Shown: positions 34,401 through 42,980, counted from the first letter of the stretch. The stretch is DNA of 64,000 nucleotides from Parvibaculum sp002684405 (GCA_965140395.1 OZ223205.1:992001-1056000); one strand, 5' to 3'. Translations and numbers: made by a program. The notes: generated by a model from the sequence alone, not told the origin.

Positions 34401-35636
34401 ACGCAGCTCATTGTCCTGGCTGGCGAGAGCGAATTCCCCGATATCGGCCTGCATCCTGTCCATGTCAGCCTTGGCCGCGAGGCGCCAGTCCATGGCGTCG
34501 AGGAAGCTGTTCCCGTCCGCGCCTGCGAGCTTGTCGAGCCCCCGGATCGTCCCCGACCCCTTGATATCGGCAACGCCGCCCTTTGCCGCGCCTGCCGTCT
34601 CGATGTCGCCTGTCAGGGCAAGGGCGCCTGCCGTCACGTCTATTTCCCGCAGGGAGAGGCGTCGGGCGCCATCCCAGCCGATGCGGGTCTCCGCCTTCAC
34701 TGTCCTGGCGCCGACCGGTTCCATCGCGTCGGCGATCATGCGGCCTTGGGCGTCGAGCGACAGCGTGATGTCGGTTTCATCGCCAGTCAGGCCATGCGCG
34801 GCAAGCCGGGCGTCGATCGCGCGGCCCGCCGTCACCGACATCTCGCCGGTCATCGCGCCTTCTCGCATCGTGCCGCTTGCTTTCGCCGTGACGCCGGCAA
34901 AACGCGGGTCCTCCGTCAGCGCTGCGACCAACCCCGGTTTGGCGGATGAGCCGTCGGTGACGTCGAGTGTCAGGTCGCCCCGTCCGCTCCCTGCATCATG
35001 CGCGATATGCGCCACGATATGCCCCGGCACATTGTCGGTCCGGTCGGCACGCAGGTTGAGGTCGATATCCGTGCCCTTCCAGTGGAGGTCGCCACTGGCA
35101 TTGAGCCGCGTATCGCTGCCGGCAAGCGCCTTGCCGAGCCTTGCGCCGTCGAGCGTGAGGGCGTCGATCCGGATGGCAACCGGCAGAGACGGCAAACGCG
35201 GCAGGGTGAAGGGAGTATCGCTTGCGGGCTCTTCGGCGGGCGCTCCGCTTTCCGGCGCCCGGTCGACATCGAGCCCGGTGACGGTCAGCGCGACGATATG
35301 GACTTCGCCCGACCAGAGCGCCAGCGGCCGCCACTCGATGGAGGCATGAGGCAGGGTGAGCCATGTGCCCTTGTCGTCGCGCAGCGAGACGTTTTCGAGG
35401 ATAAGCGTCGAAGGCCAGTTGCCGGAAATATCCTCGACCGAGAGAGCAAGGCCCGCATTGTTGGCTTGCGCGAGCCCGACATCGAGAAGCGCCTGCCGCA
35501 CCGGACGAATATTGAGAAGTGCGATGGCAAGGGCCACCAGCAAAAGCACCAGACCGGCAAGGCCGAGCATCACCGCGCCTGCCCGCCGCAGCAGGCGGGC
35601 CGTGATATCGCGTTTTTCTGCCGCTGCCTGTGCCAT
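31425..35636 (-). CDS. tamB: TamB (translocation and assembly module, AsmA-like beta-helix)
   Basis: The protein has 1403 residues. It starts on a TGATG overlap with tamA. A single membrane anchor lies at residues about 18-40 (GLAGLVLLLVALAIALLNI). Most of the rest is the long repetitive beta-strand groove of TamB/YdbH proteins, which bridge the periplasm and carry phospholipids or outer-membrane proteins. The C-terminus holds the DUF490 TamB domain (about 1100-1403), with TFYGRNPPNPTIDVALGYQ and a barrel-like ending. It works with TamA, encoded upstream in the same transcript. The size fits TamB (about 1250-1450). Confidence 0.9.
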   Translation of the reverse strand: MAQAAAEKRDITARLLRRAGAVMLGLAGLVLLLVALAIALLNIRPVRQALLDVGLAQANNAGLALSVEDISGNWPSTLILENVSLRDDKGTWLTLPHASIEWRPLALWSGEVHIVALTVTGLDVDRAPESGAPAEEPASDTPFTLPRLPSLPVAIRIDALTLDGARLGKALAGSDTRLNASGDLHWKGTDIDLNLRADRTDNVPGHIVAHIAHDAGSGRGDLTLDVTDGSSAKPGLVAALTEDPRFAGVTAKASGTMREGAMTGEMSVTAGRAIDARLAAHGLTGDETDITLSLDAQGRMIADAMEPVGARTVKAETRIGWDGARRLSLREIDVTAGALALTGDIETAGAAKGGVADIKGSGTIRGLDKLAGADGNSFLDAMDWRLAAKADMDRMQADIGEFALASQDNELRFAGQVALADGLSVDGEAHGALADLKPIGELAGQPLAGQVKLDIAPLTLDPDGAAHAQLSLAGEKISTGDPMLDGLLSPGFTAAAALSMDGRGGYAASGLDARSANFSLTGTGSMTATGALKGDATLSMPDAGKVLGSMNTRGKLSAQVALSGTSAAPQLSLEAKLQKGMLAGLDAKLASLTAKIGAGDRQDGGSQGPIAFRLNGDDGQIRLDTKLALPEKGGATLDPIDASILGAPLKGSLSVDADGLASGSLTGENLALAPLAALAGLPIDGQADIDFALDTRNGKQNATAYILVPRLIADVSSRLTLEKAEVALRADDLAGDPSLDVVMKTRSGGAGNTRFSAFGATASGPLDNIAFDVEVKGEREQLKPAGLSFLANGAYTGDGVSLDALDYVVGAAEMHLTRPFTIKLGETIKTDKLLLDTDSTEGKGSITAQMDLRARAAYLDATIDNAPLELLTPVLPVEAARGSASGTVALDSGKSSAEIALDFKDVRVPEANLEERPAFDASLDGKWAGRKLTLSAWAKGVSTEPFKLDATLPLIRDPQGAFPMLPERGPVSGKLTWEGPLGSLAALADLDGQKIDGATDVLLTVSGDISAPLVNGTVDITDGRFENISTGTVLRDMRFHMEAQNSRAFTFRLDADDGGKGRMKAEGNLTLGKGAKTPLLVKLDFDKAHLVRQAEADAAVSGDLTIEAKSLPPTPEAPLSVSGKLTTDLAQYRIPQSLPASVPEIQVTEINAPAGIVQREKEEAPLPTALDLTVEIGQPALVTGRGVNALWQGSLHITGTADAPRISGSLTSLRGSLDFAGKTFTLKKGVITFYGRNPPNPTIDVALGYQRNDFEATISVTGQASDPEIDLSSPSGLPEDEVISRILFDKQVGELSAFEAAQLAATAAELSGVTGGGGLSVLGQIQQQLGLDVLRVNQGASGQTTVSAGKYIDKGIYVGVEQGALASDSSVKVEIDVTDNISVETSVGQDASGGAGVNWKWDY

Positions 35637-37600
35637 CAGAATGCCTGCCCCAGCGAAACATAGATCTGGAAACGGTCGTCTATCCCTGCGCGCCGGTCCA
35701 GCGGCACGGCAACGTCGAACCGCACCGGCCCGATAGGCGTGTAGTAGCGCAAGCCCAGCCCCGTGCCCCATTTGAGCGGCTTGCCGAATGTGGGTGTGAG
35801 GCCGGAATAGGCATTGCCGCCATCGAGAAAGGCGACGACACCGACAGAGTCGGTCGCGCGAAATCGCGCCTCGAAATTGGTTTCCAGCACGGAGCGCCCG
35901 CCGACCGGGTCATTGTCGCTGTCGAGGGGCCCCAGCATCTGGTAGCCATAGCCGCGGACCGAGCCGCCGCCGCCCGCATAGAAGCGCGTGGAGCCCGGCA
36001 CATCGTCTGTTTCCGAGGCGAGCAGTGAGCCCGCCCGGCCGCGCGCGGCGAGCGTCACCCATGGCGAGCCGTCGTCTCTCTTGCCGAAACTGAGATAGGT
36101 CGAGCCGATACCTTCCAGCCGCGTAAAGGCGACCGCTTTCTGATTGGCGCGGCCGAAATAGGGCGTCGCCCGCACGGTGGCGCGTATTCCGGACGTCGGG
36201 TCGAGCAGGCTGTTGCTGCCGTCATAACTCAGCGAGGCGGGAATGCCGATCAGCTGATAACGGTTGTTGCCGCGCGAATCCGCCGTGCGCACCAGTTCGA
36301 AAGTAACGCCGAGGCTTGCCTGGATCTTGTCCGTCAGGGGACGGACGAGACCGGTGCCCGCCTTGATGCGGTTTTCGTTGTAGGCGTCCGAGCGTTCATG
36401 TGCGATTTCGAAACTGGCGGTCAGCGTCTGATCCTGCCTCAGAAAACGGGGCTTGCGGAAATCGGCGGTCGCGGATTGTTCCGTCTGCGAGACGTTGAGG
36501 CCCAGCGTCAGCTTCTCGCCCCGCCCCAGCAGGTTTCGATGTTCCCAGGACGCCTTGGCGCCTGCCCCGGTGGAAGTCGTGTAGTTCGCGCCGAGCCGGA
36601 CCGTGCGGGCAGGGCTTTCCTTGAGGGTGAGCTCCTGCGGCAGTTCGTTGCCGTTGATCGGCTGTCCGCTGTCGAGCGCCACCTGATCGAACAGGCCCGT
36701 CTTGCGCAGCGCGTTCAGCGAGTTGTCGACTTCGCTGCGGTCGTAGGTTTCCCCCTTCTCGAAGGTGATGAAGGAGCGCACATAATCGTCGCGGGTGCGG
36801 CCTTTGTTGGAAATGGCCAGCGGACCGAAGAGCATGGGCTCGCCCGCCTTGATGGAAAGCGTGACACTGGCCTTATGCGCGGCGAGGTCGACGATCACCT
36901 TGCGGTCGTCGAGTTCGGCGTCGGGGTGACCGTTGTCGTAGAGCCAGGTAAGCGTTTCATTGGTGAGGTCGATGATGCGCTGCGCCTTCGCCGCGCGCTC
37001 GGGTTTCAGTCCGAAAAAGGCGCCGTCTTTCGGCAGCTTGCTTTCGTCTTCCGGATGGTCGGGGTAAACGATGTCGAAGCTTTCGATCATCGTTCGCTCG
37101 CCTAGGTCGACGTCGAAAACCACTTTGTAGGCGCCGCCGGTTTCCTGCCGGATGGATGAGGAAATCCGGCCGTTGTAATAGGCCTCCGAGCGCAATACGC
37201 GGTCGATCCGCTTTTCGTCCTCGATCGCGCGTCGGCGAAGCTGGGCGAGCGTCGGTACGGGCGTATCGGTCTTGCCGAGCTGGACGGAATCTTCCATCAG
37301 CTTTGTCAGATAATCTGGAATACGCGGGCCGCGAACCTCGGTGGAAAAGTCGAGACTGCGTTCGCCGGTTGGCGCAGCGGAGGCGTCGTCGGGCGGAGTG
37401 GATGCGTCTTCAGGCGGAGCAGAGGCGGACGGGATCTCGACGGTGCCGGGCTCGGTTTGCGTGTGAGTGGCCGGTGCGGCAAAGGCGCTCGTCAGCGCAA
37501 CCGCCAATGCGGTCGCAGAAACGCCCGCAAGCATGCGCAGCCGGCCCGTCGGCCATGCTGTCCGCCCACCACCGGGCTGCCACCGCGCATTGCGGATCAT
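35636..37600 (-). CDS. tamA: TamA (Omp85-family outer-membrane protein with POTRA domains)
   Basis: The protein has 654 residues with an N-terminal signal (RMLAGVSATALAVALTSAFA) and an acidic Pro/Ser/Asp-rich linker. POTRA-like domains occupy about 90-330, and the C-terminal barrel (about 340-654) has the Omp85 motif GSVRGYGYQMLGPLD (equivalent to VRGF/Y in loop 6) and ends GQAF. GGRSVLETNFEARF and PIGPVRFDVAVPLD are typical of TamA barrels. The start could also be the Met at residue 23. It is paired with tamB and makes a two-gene operon for outer-membrane assembly. The gene is divergent from the copper ATPase, with 236 bases between. Confidence 0.9.
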   Translation of the reverse strand: MIRNARWQPGGGRTAWPTGRLRMLAGVSATALAVALTSAFAAPATHTQTEPGTVEIPSASAPPEDASTPPDDASAAPTGERSLDFSTEVRGPRIPDYLTKLMEDSVQLGKTDTPVPTLAQLRRRAIEDEKRIDRVLRSEAYYNGRISSSIRQETGGAYKVVFDVDLGERTMIESFDIVYPDHPEDESKLPKDGAFFGLKPERAAKAQRIIDLTNETLTWLYDNGHPDAELDDRKVIVDLAAHKASVTLSIKAGEPMLFGPLAISNKGRTRDDYVRSFITFEKGETYDRSEVDNSLNALRKTGLFDQVALDSGQPINGNELPQELTLKESPARTVRLGANYTTSTGAGAKASWEHRNLLGRGEKLTLGLNVSQTEQSATADFRKPRFLRQDQTLTASFEIAHERSDAYNENRIKAGTGLVRPLTDKIQASLGVTFELVRTADSRGNNRYQLIGIPASLSYDGSNSLLDPTSGIRATVRATPYFGRANQKAVAFTRLEGIGSTYLSFGKRDDGSPWVTLAARGRAGSLLASETDDVPGSTRFYAGGGGSVRGYGYQMLGPLDSDNDPVGGRSVLETNFEARFRATDSVGVVAFLDGGNAYSGLTPTFGKPLKWGTGLGLRYYTPIGPVRFDVAVPLDRRAGIDDRFQIYVSLGQAF

Positions 37601-37767
37601 TCGTCACTCGCTCCAGACAGGGCCGCGCTCCAGACAGAACGAAGCCCCGGACATGCCGGCCCTGACAGCCGGTTCAACCTACGACGTTACATTATGCACG
37701 AGGCCGGGCTCCCGCGGCCATGCTCCTGCACCGGGATGACTGGCATTCTGCCATTTCCCCGTCAACC

Positions 37768-37798
37768 TTGACCTTCCAGCAACTGGAAGCATTACGTT
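37768..37798 (+). promoter_or_regulatory. CueR-like (MerR-family) operator/promoter ahead of the copper ATPase
   Basis: TTGACC (-35) is followed after 19 bases by TACGTT (-10-like), the long spacing typical of MerR-family promoters. Between them is a perfect dyad: CTTCCAG-CAA-CTGGAAG (37773-37789). This is the copper-type (CueR) operator pattern. The start codon is 39 bases downstream. Confidence 0.65.
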
Positions 37799-37836
37799 CC
37801 AGGCAGAAAATTGGACCTCCCTGCGGGAACGAGACC

Positions 37837-40029
37837 ATGAGCGAACAGGAAAGCTGCTGCCATCACCATAATCATTGCCATGGCGGCGGGGACAGAACAC
37901 CGCCGCCGGTGATTCCCGGTGCGCAATATACATGTCCCATGCATCCGGAGATCGTCCAGGATGGCCCCGGCACCTGCCCGAAATGCGGCATGGCGCTGGA
38001 GCCCATGATGGTGACCCGCGATGCGGAGCCGAATGAAGAGCTGATCGACATGACGCGGCGCTTCTGGGTCGGTCTCGCGCTGGCGCTCCCGGTCTTCATT
38101 CTCGAAATGGGCGGTCATCTGTTTCACACGGATTTCGGTCTTTCCCCGGTTGTGAGCAATTGGCTCCAGTTCGTGCTGGCGACGCCCGTCGTGCTCTGGG
38201 CGGGCGCGCCCTTTTTTCAGCGCGGCTGGTCCTCGGTGGTGACGAATAATCTCAACATGTTCACCCTCATCGCCATGGGCACGGGCACGGCCTATGTCTA
38301 TTCGGTTGTGGCGATCCTCTTGCCGCATATTTTCCCCACCGCCTTCCGCAATGAAGATGGCACGGTGCCTGTCTATTTCGAGGCCTCCGCCGTCATCATC
38401 GTGCTCGTGCTGCTGGGGCAGGTGCTGGAACTCAGGGCGCGCGACCGCACCAGCGAGGCGCTGCGCTCGCTGCTTGATCTTGCGCCGCGCACCGCCCGCC
38501 GCCTGACCGAAAGCGGCGACGACGAGGAAGTGGAGCTCGGCGAGGTCGAAAAGGGCGACCGGCTGCGCGTGCGCCCGGGCGAGAGCGTGCCCGTCGACGG
38601 CGTGGTGATCGACGGCCGCAGCTCGATCGATGAATCCATGATTACCGGCGAGAGCGTACCTGTGGAAAAGGGCGTAGACGACAATGTCATCGGCGGCACG
38701 CTCAACGGCACCGGTACTTTCGTCATGCGGGCCGAACAGGTCGGCATGGAGACCATGCTGTCGCGCATCGTCAACATGGTCGCCGAGGCGCAGCGCAGTT
38801 CCGCGCCCATTCAGGGTCTTGCCGACAAGGTGGCGGGCTATTTCGTCCCCGCCGTCATTGCGGTTGCGGTCATCGCCTTCATCGCCTGGTCGTTCGCAGG
38901 GCCGAGCCCGGCCTTCGGCTATGCGCTGGTGGCGGCGGTGTCGGTTCTCATCATCGCCTGTCCCTGCGCGCTGGGCCTTGCCACGCCCATGTCGCTGATG
39001 GTCGGCATGGGGCGCGGCGCCGGTCTCGGTGTGTTGATCCGCAATGGCGATGCGCTGGAACGGATGGAAAAGGTCGACACGCTGGTCGTCGACAAGACCG
39101 GCACGTTGACCGAGGGCAAGCCGCGCGTGACCGCGGTGGAGCCGGCGGACGGGGTGAGCGAAGACGATCTGTTGCGCCTTGCCGCAAGCCTTGAGCGCGG
39201 CAGCGAACATCCGCTGGCGGACGCCATTCTCGAAGCAGCGAAGGAACGTGGCCTGACACTCTCCGATACGCAGGATTTCGATGCACCGTCGGGCAAGGGC
39301 GTCACCGGCACGGTGGAGGGCCGCAAGCTGGCGCTCGGCAATCGCCGGCTCATGGAGGATATGGGGATCGCCACCGACAAGCTTTCCGTCCGCGCCGACG
39401 AATTGCGCGACAAGGGCGCGACCGTGATGTTCGTCGTGATGGACGGCGCGCTTGCAGGATTGCTCGCCGTCGCCGATCCGATCAAGAAGACGACGCCCGA
39501 CGCGATCGCGCGTCTGCGCGAGGACGGGCTGCGCATTGTCATGCTGACCGGCGACAATGAACGCACCGCTCGGGCGATTGCAGCCGAACTCGGCATCGAT
39601 GAAGTCGAGGCGGAAATCCTGCCCGACAGGAAAGCGGACATGGTGAAGCGGCTGCAGGGCGAGGGCCGCGTCGTCGCCATGGCGGGCGACGGCGTCAACG
39701 ACGCCCCTGCGCTCGCATCTGCCGATGTCGGCATTGCCATGGGCACGGGCACCGACATCGCCATGGAAAGCGCGGGCGTGACGCTGGTAAAGGGCGACCT
39801 CATGGGCATCGCCCGTGCGCGCGAACTCTCCCGCGCGACCATGCGAAATATTCGCCAGAACCTCTTTTTCGCGTTCATCTATAACGCCGCGGGCGTCCCC
39901 ATCGCGGCGGGCATTCTCTATCCGGTTTTCGGTCTCCTTCTGAGCCCGGTCTTTGCTGCGGCGGCCATGTCTCTTTCATCTGTCTCCGTTATCGGCAATG
40001 CTTTGCGCCTGCGCGGGCTCAAACTGTGA
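37837..40029 (+). CDS. copA: Copper-type P1B ATPase
   Basis: The protein has 730 residues; the ATG follows GGGAACGAGACC. The N-terminus is Cys/His-rich (SEQESCCHHHNHCHGGG) and is followed by a heavy-metal-binding domain (residues 31-56, YTCPMHPEI and CPKCGMALEP). No CxxC HMA domain is present. P-type signature residues are complete: TGES (about 273), CPC at 375-377 in the membrane, phosphorylated Asp419 in DKTGTLTEG, SEHPLADAI, and GDGVNDAPALASADVGIAMG. CPC and HMBD together point to Cu(I) (or Ag) export from the cytoplasm. The CueR-like operator upstream fits. The regulator gene is not in the window. Confidence 0.9.
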   Translation: MSEQESCCHHHNHCHGGGDRTPPPVIPGAQYTCPMHPEIVQDGPGTCPKCGMALEPMMVTRDAEPNEELIDMTRRFWVGLALALPVFILEMGGHLFHTDFGLSPVVSNWLQFVLATPVVLWAGAPFFQRGWSSVVTNNLNMFTLIAMGTGTAYVYSVVAILLPHIFPTAFRNEDGTVPVYFEASAVIIVLVLLGQVLELRARDRTSEALRSLLDLAPRTARRLTESGDDEEVELGEVEKGDRLRVRPGESVPVDGVVIDGRSSIDESMITGESVPVEKGVDDNVIGGTLNGTGTFVMRAEQVGMETMLSRIVNMVAEAQRSSAPIQGLADKVAGYFVPAVIAVAVIAFIAWSFAGPSPAFGYALVAAVSVLIIACPCALGLATPMSLMVGMGRGAGLGVLIRNGDALERMEKVDTLVVDKTGTLTEGKPRVTAVEPADGVSEDDLLRLAASLERGSEHPLADAILEAAKERGLTLSDTQDFDAPSGKGVTGTVEGRKLALGNRRLMEDMGIATDKLSVRADELRDKGATVMFVVMDGALAGLLAVADPIKKTTPDAIARLREDGLRIVMLTGDNERTARAIAAELGIDEVEAEILPDRKADMVKRLQGEGRVVAMAGDGVNDAPALASADVGIAMGTGTDIAMESAGVTLVKGDLMGIARARELSRATMRNIRQNLFFAFIYNAAGVPIAAGILYPVFGLLLSPVFAAAAMSLSSVSVIGNALRLRGLKL

Positions 40030-40041
40030 GCCTGTTTCGAT

Positions 40042-40062
40042 TGACCGATATAATGGAGGTCA
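40042..40062. promoter_or_regulatory. Short inverted repeat upstream of TetR gene
   Basis: TGACC and GGTCA are 5-bp arms with an 11-base spacer, between copA and the TetR start. TATAAT lies inside the spacer. It may be an operator for the following TetR; the arms are short, so confidence is low. Confidence 0.3.
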
Positions 40063-40075
40063 TTAGTCTCGCCCC

Positions 40076-40798
40076 ATGTCCGAGGCCAGAAGTAAAGCGG
40101 GAAACCGCAGCAGCGACACGCGTGAGAGGTTGATCGTCGCCGCCGAGCAATTGTTCGGCGAGCGCGGCATCCATGCGGTGACGCTGAAGGAAATCAATGC
40201 CGCGGCAGGGCAGCGCAATGAATCCGCGCTGCACTACCATTTCGGGTCGAAAAAGGCGCTGATCGGGTCGATCCTGCGCCAGCGCGCCGATGTGCTGGAT
40301 ACCCGCCGCTCGCAATTGCTCGACGATCTGGCGGCAAGCGGCGAAAAGCCCGACCTCCGCGGGGTCGTGAAGATCGCCTTTCAGCCGATCTTCGAATTGC
40401 TGCATACGAGAGACGGTGTGCGCTTCGCCCGTTTCGTCGCGCAGGTGCTGGGCGATCCGCAATTCGACCTGCCGCGCATGACGGTCTGGGGGCGCTATGA
40501 CGGCCTCACCCGGGTCAATATTCTGCTGGCCGATTATCTGAACGACCTGCCGCCGGAGGTTGCCGAACAGCGCCAGCGTTTCATGCTGGAAATGGCGATC
40601 AGCGCCCTTGCCATCTGGACGCGCCGTCACGACGCGCTGAAGGATGTCGCGGCGCGCGAGTTTTTCACGGCAAATCTCGTCGACGGCCTGCTCGGCATGT
40701 TGACCGCGCCCGTCTCCGCGGAGACCGAGGCCGCTTTGACGCCGGCTGTGAAATCCAGGGGGAGGAAAACCGATGAGCGAAAAGTTCGAGCCGACTGA
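40076..40798 (+). CDS. TetR/AcrR family regulator
   Basis: The protein has 240 residues. The HTH covers about residues 15-65: RERLIVAAEQLFGERG and LKEINAAAGQRNESALHYHFG. The ligand domain is helical and has a well-formed TetR_C shape with many basic residues. It starts 46 bases after copA and overlaps the DUF1330 gene by 26 bases, so it is probably coupled with that gene. It may repress that gene and perhaps others; it is not a known metal sensor. Confidence 0.83.
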   Translation: MSEARSKAGNRSSDTRERLIVAAEQLFGERGIHAVTLKEINAAAGQRNESALHYHFGSKKALIGSILRQRADVLDTRRSQLLDDLAASGEKPDLRGVVKIAFQPIFELLHTRDGVRFARFVAQVLGDPQFDLPRMTVWGRYDGLTRVNILLADYLNDLPPEVAEQRQRFMLEMAISALAIWTRRHDALKDVAAREFFTANLVDGLLGMLTAPVSAETEAALTPAVKSRGRKTDERKVRAD

Positions 40799-41192
40799 GG
40801 CGCAACTCGATGCGCTGATGAAAGCCGACCAGACGACGCCCATCGTCATGGTCAACCTGCTGAAGTTCCGTGCGAAGGCCGTCTATGAGGATGGCCGCGA
40901 CGCAGGCGGCATCAGCGGTGCGGAAGCCTATGGGCTCTATGGCCAGGTCGCGCAGAAGAAGATCAAATCCGTCGGCGGCAGTATTCTCTGGCAGTCCCCG
41001 CGTGAGCAGCTCGTCGTCGGTACGGACAAGGACGACTGGGACGCGGTGGTGCTGGTGCGCTATCCCTCCCGCAAGGCCTTCCTCGAAATGACCTCGGAAG
41101 CCGAGTACCGCGAAGCGCTACCCCATCGCACGGCGGGCCTGGAACGCACCGCGCTCATCCAGTGCATGGACACAGGCGCCGTCGGGAACTAG
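40773..41192 (+). CDS. DUF1330 family protein
   Basis: The protein has 139 residues; CAGGGGGAGGAAAACCG precedes the ATG. It matches the DUF1330 dimeric alpha/beta-barrel fold: TPIVMVNLLKF, then YEDGRDAGGISGAEAYGLYG, and WDAVVLVRYPSRKAF. The family's function is not known; some members resemble ABM domains. The start lies inside the end of the TetR gene, so translation is coupled. It converges on the alpha/beta hydrolase gene and their stops overlap by four bases. Confidence 0.8.
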   Translation: MSEKFEPTEAQLDALMKADQTTPIVMVNLLKFRAKAVYEDGRDAGGISGAEAYGLYGQVAQKKIKSVGGSILWQSPREQLVVGTDKDDWDAVVLVRYPSRKAFLEMTSEAEYREALPHRTAGLERTALIQCMDTGAVGN

Positions 41193-42067
41193 TCCTTCAA
41201 AAAATTCCGCGTCACGCTCAGGAATTCGTCCAGCTTGTCATGCTGGACCCAGTGGCCTGCGCCTTCGATGTTCACGACTTTCGCATTCTGGAAATGCTTC
41301 GCGCGCCCGTCTTTCACCGGGTCGCTCGCCCAGCTCTCCGTGCCGCGAATGAGCAGCGTGGGGCAGGTGATGCGCGACCAGAGATAGGTCGTGGTCGCCT
41401 CGTCGAAACCCGTCGGCGGAAAGACGCGCACATAATTGTCGAACTTCCAGCTATAGGTGCCGTCTTCGTTCTGGTGCACGCCGTGAACGGTAAGGTGTCG
41501 CGCCCGCTCCGGCGAAAGATGCGGGTTCTCGCCCTGCATGCGCTTATAGGCTTCCTCGATGCTGGCATAGCGGCGCGGCTGGCGGCCTGAGAGCTTGCGC
41601 GTCTCGTCGATCCAGTTGCGTAAGCGCTGGTCGGTCGTCATGTCCTTGCCTTTTTCGAGCATGGCGGGAGAGGGGCCGAGCCCTTCGATGACGACGAGCT
41701 TCTTCACATTTTCCGGGTAAAGCCCCGTATAGCGCAGCGCCACCGCGCCGCCCATGGAATGTGCGACGATGGTCAGCGGCGCGAGATCTTTCTGATGGAT
41801 GAGTTGTGCAATGTCATAGACATAGTCGTTCATCTGATAGGTGCTGCCCAGCATCCAGTCGCTGTCGCCATGCCCGCGCAGATCCGGCGCAATGATGTGG
41901 TACTCGTCGCGCAGCGCTTGCGCCGTCCAGTCCCAGTTGCGGCAATGGTCGCGCCCGCCATGGATCATCAGCATGGGCGAAGCGCCGTCATTTCCCCAAT
42001 CGACATAGTGGAGCCGCAGCCGCTGCGAAAAATAGATGTGGGAGGCGGGGCCGATCTGTTCTTCCAT
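41189..42067 (-). CDS. Alpha/beta hydrolase
   Basis: The protein has 292 residues; AGGAGAAACACTCCCG precedes the ATG. Oxyanion-side motif HGGRDHCRNWDW is at residues 36-47. The nucleophile is Ser104 in VAHSMGGAVALRY and the likely catalytic His is His272 in EGAGHWVQHD. The fold matches epoxide-hydrolase-like and haloalkane-dehalogenase-like enzymes, but Ser (not Asp) is the nucleophile, so ester or carbon-carbon hydrolysis is more likely than epoxide hydrolysis. It is the last gene in a four-gene operon with the diiron-like, StyC-like and ABM genes, 14 bases after the ABM gene. Confidence 0.87.
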   Translation of the reverse strand: MEEQIGPASHIYFSQRLRLHYVDWGNDGASPMLMIHGGRDHCRNWDWTAQALRDEYHIIAPDLRGHGDSDWMLGSTYQMNDYVYDIAQLIHQKDLAPLTIVAHSMGGAVALRYTGLYPENVKKLVVIEGLGPSPAMLEKGKDMTTDQRLRNWIDETRKLSGRQPRRYASIEEAYKRMQGENPHLSPERARHLTVHGVHQNEDGTYSWKFDNYVRVFPPTGFDEATTTYLWSRITCPTLLIRGTESWASDPVKDGRAKHFQNAKVVNIEGAGHWVQHDKLDEFLSVTRNFLKD

Positions 42068-42081
42068 CGGGAGTGTTTCTC

Positions 42082-42387
42082 CTAACCGCGAACCGGTCCT
42101 GCAGGGCCGGCCTCGAATTTCTTCGTCTCCACCGAAAGAACCTCGACATCGGCCATCGCCTTGCCGAAGGCGGCCATGTGAGGCTGTTCGAAATGGGAGG
42201 CCAATGCTGCCTCATCCTTCCATTCCTCGTAAATACGAAAGAGGCCGGGCGTTTCGATGTCTTCGTAGAAACCATAGGCGATGCAGCCCGGTTCCTCGCG
42301 CGTGGCCCGCGCCATGGCGGCGGCGATGCCGGCGGCTTTCTCGCGGCTTGCCTCGGCGATTTTGAACGTGCCCGTCACGACGATCAT
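42082..42387 (-). CDS. ABM-domain (antibiotic biosynthesis monooxygenase-like) protein
   Basis: The protein has 101 residues. It begins MIVVTGTFKIAEASREKAAG and has RATREEPGCIAYGFYEDI and FEQPHMAAFGKAM, the layout of the ABM ferredoxin-like fold, which acts as a homodimer. Some relatives oxidise quinols or degrade heme, and others are only structural. It is third in the operon, with 66 bases to the StyC-like gene and 14 to the hydrolase. Together with those genes it could take part in an oxygenase pathway. Confidence 0.82.
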   Translation of the reverse strand: MIVVTGTFKIAEASREKAAGIAAAMARATREEPGCIAYGFYEDIETPGLFRIYEEWKDEAALASHFEQPHMAAFGKAMADVEVLSVETKKFEAGPAGPVRG

Positions 42388-42453
42388 TCTGCTTCCTTGC
42401 CCGGTTTTTGAGGGGATGTGCGCAGCGTCGAAGACCGGCCTGTCGAATGCCGG

Positions 42454-42969
42454 CTATCGATCTGAAATGTACCGCCACACGCCATAAAGCGCGAGCCCCA
42501 GCATGATGTGGACGGCGAGAACGGGCGGCCAGCCGAAGAGATAGATGATGTCGTTGGCAAGCCCAGGGTCAAAGGGCCCGCCGCCAAAGGCAAGCCCGCG
42601 GGTGCCGAAAACCGCATTGAAAATGGCAGGCACGGTGAAAAGCCATGCCGTCACCAGCGCCGACCAGAAGAACCAGGTGAAGAGGCGCGGCGTCAGACGC
42701 ATGAATTGTCCGCCGATCCCGAAAGCCATCAGCATCAGCCCCTGTGTGATCGCTTCCATATGCGCCATACGCCAGGCTCTCGAATCGTCCGGTAGGGAAA
42801 CCGGAATATCGATCGGGAGCGGCCACAGGACGATCCTGCCCAGCAGGGCGAAGAACCAGACCCAGCCGATGACGATCGCCAGCGCGAGGAGCGCGACGCC
42901 GTTGAAAAACAGGAGGCCGCGCATGCGGTCTTTCATCGTCGCGGCGGTGGTTTGCAGGGAAGCGTCCAT
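42454..42969 (-). CDS. Four-helix membrane protein related to styrene-oxide isomerase (StyC)
   Basis: The protein has 171 residues, close to StyC (169); AGGAGAAAAAGG precedes the ATG. Four membrane helices are visible. From memory of the StyC sequence, it aligns without gaps from StyC His58 onward: AWRMAHMEAITQGLM against GWARAHSGPALNGMM, and TRGLAFGGGPFDPG against NRGLTFGPNQFGPG. The heme-ligating His58 corresponds to His70 here. Asn64, Asp95 and Tyr103 of StyC correspond to Gln76, Thr107 and Ala115, so the active site differs. It probably binds heme in a membrane trimer but may act on another substrate. It lies between the PF10118 gene (11 bases away) and the ABM gene. Confidence 0.6.
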   Translation of the reverse strand: MDASLQTTAATMKDRMRGLLFFNGVALLALAIVIGWVWFFALLGRIVLWPLPIDIPVSLPDDSRAWRMAHMEAITQGLMLMAFGIGGQFMRLTPRLFTWFFWSALVTAWLFTVPAIFNAVFGTRGLAFGGGPFDPGLANDIIYLFGWPPVLAVHIMLGLALYGVWRYISDR

Positions 42970-42980
42970 CCTTTTTCTCC

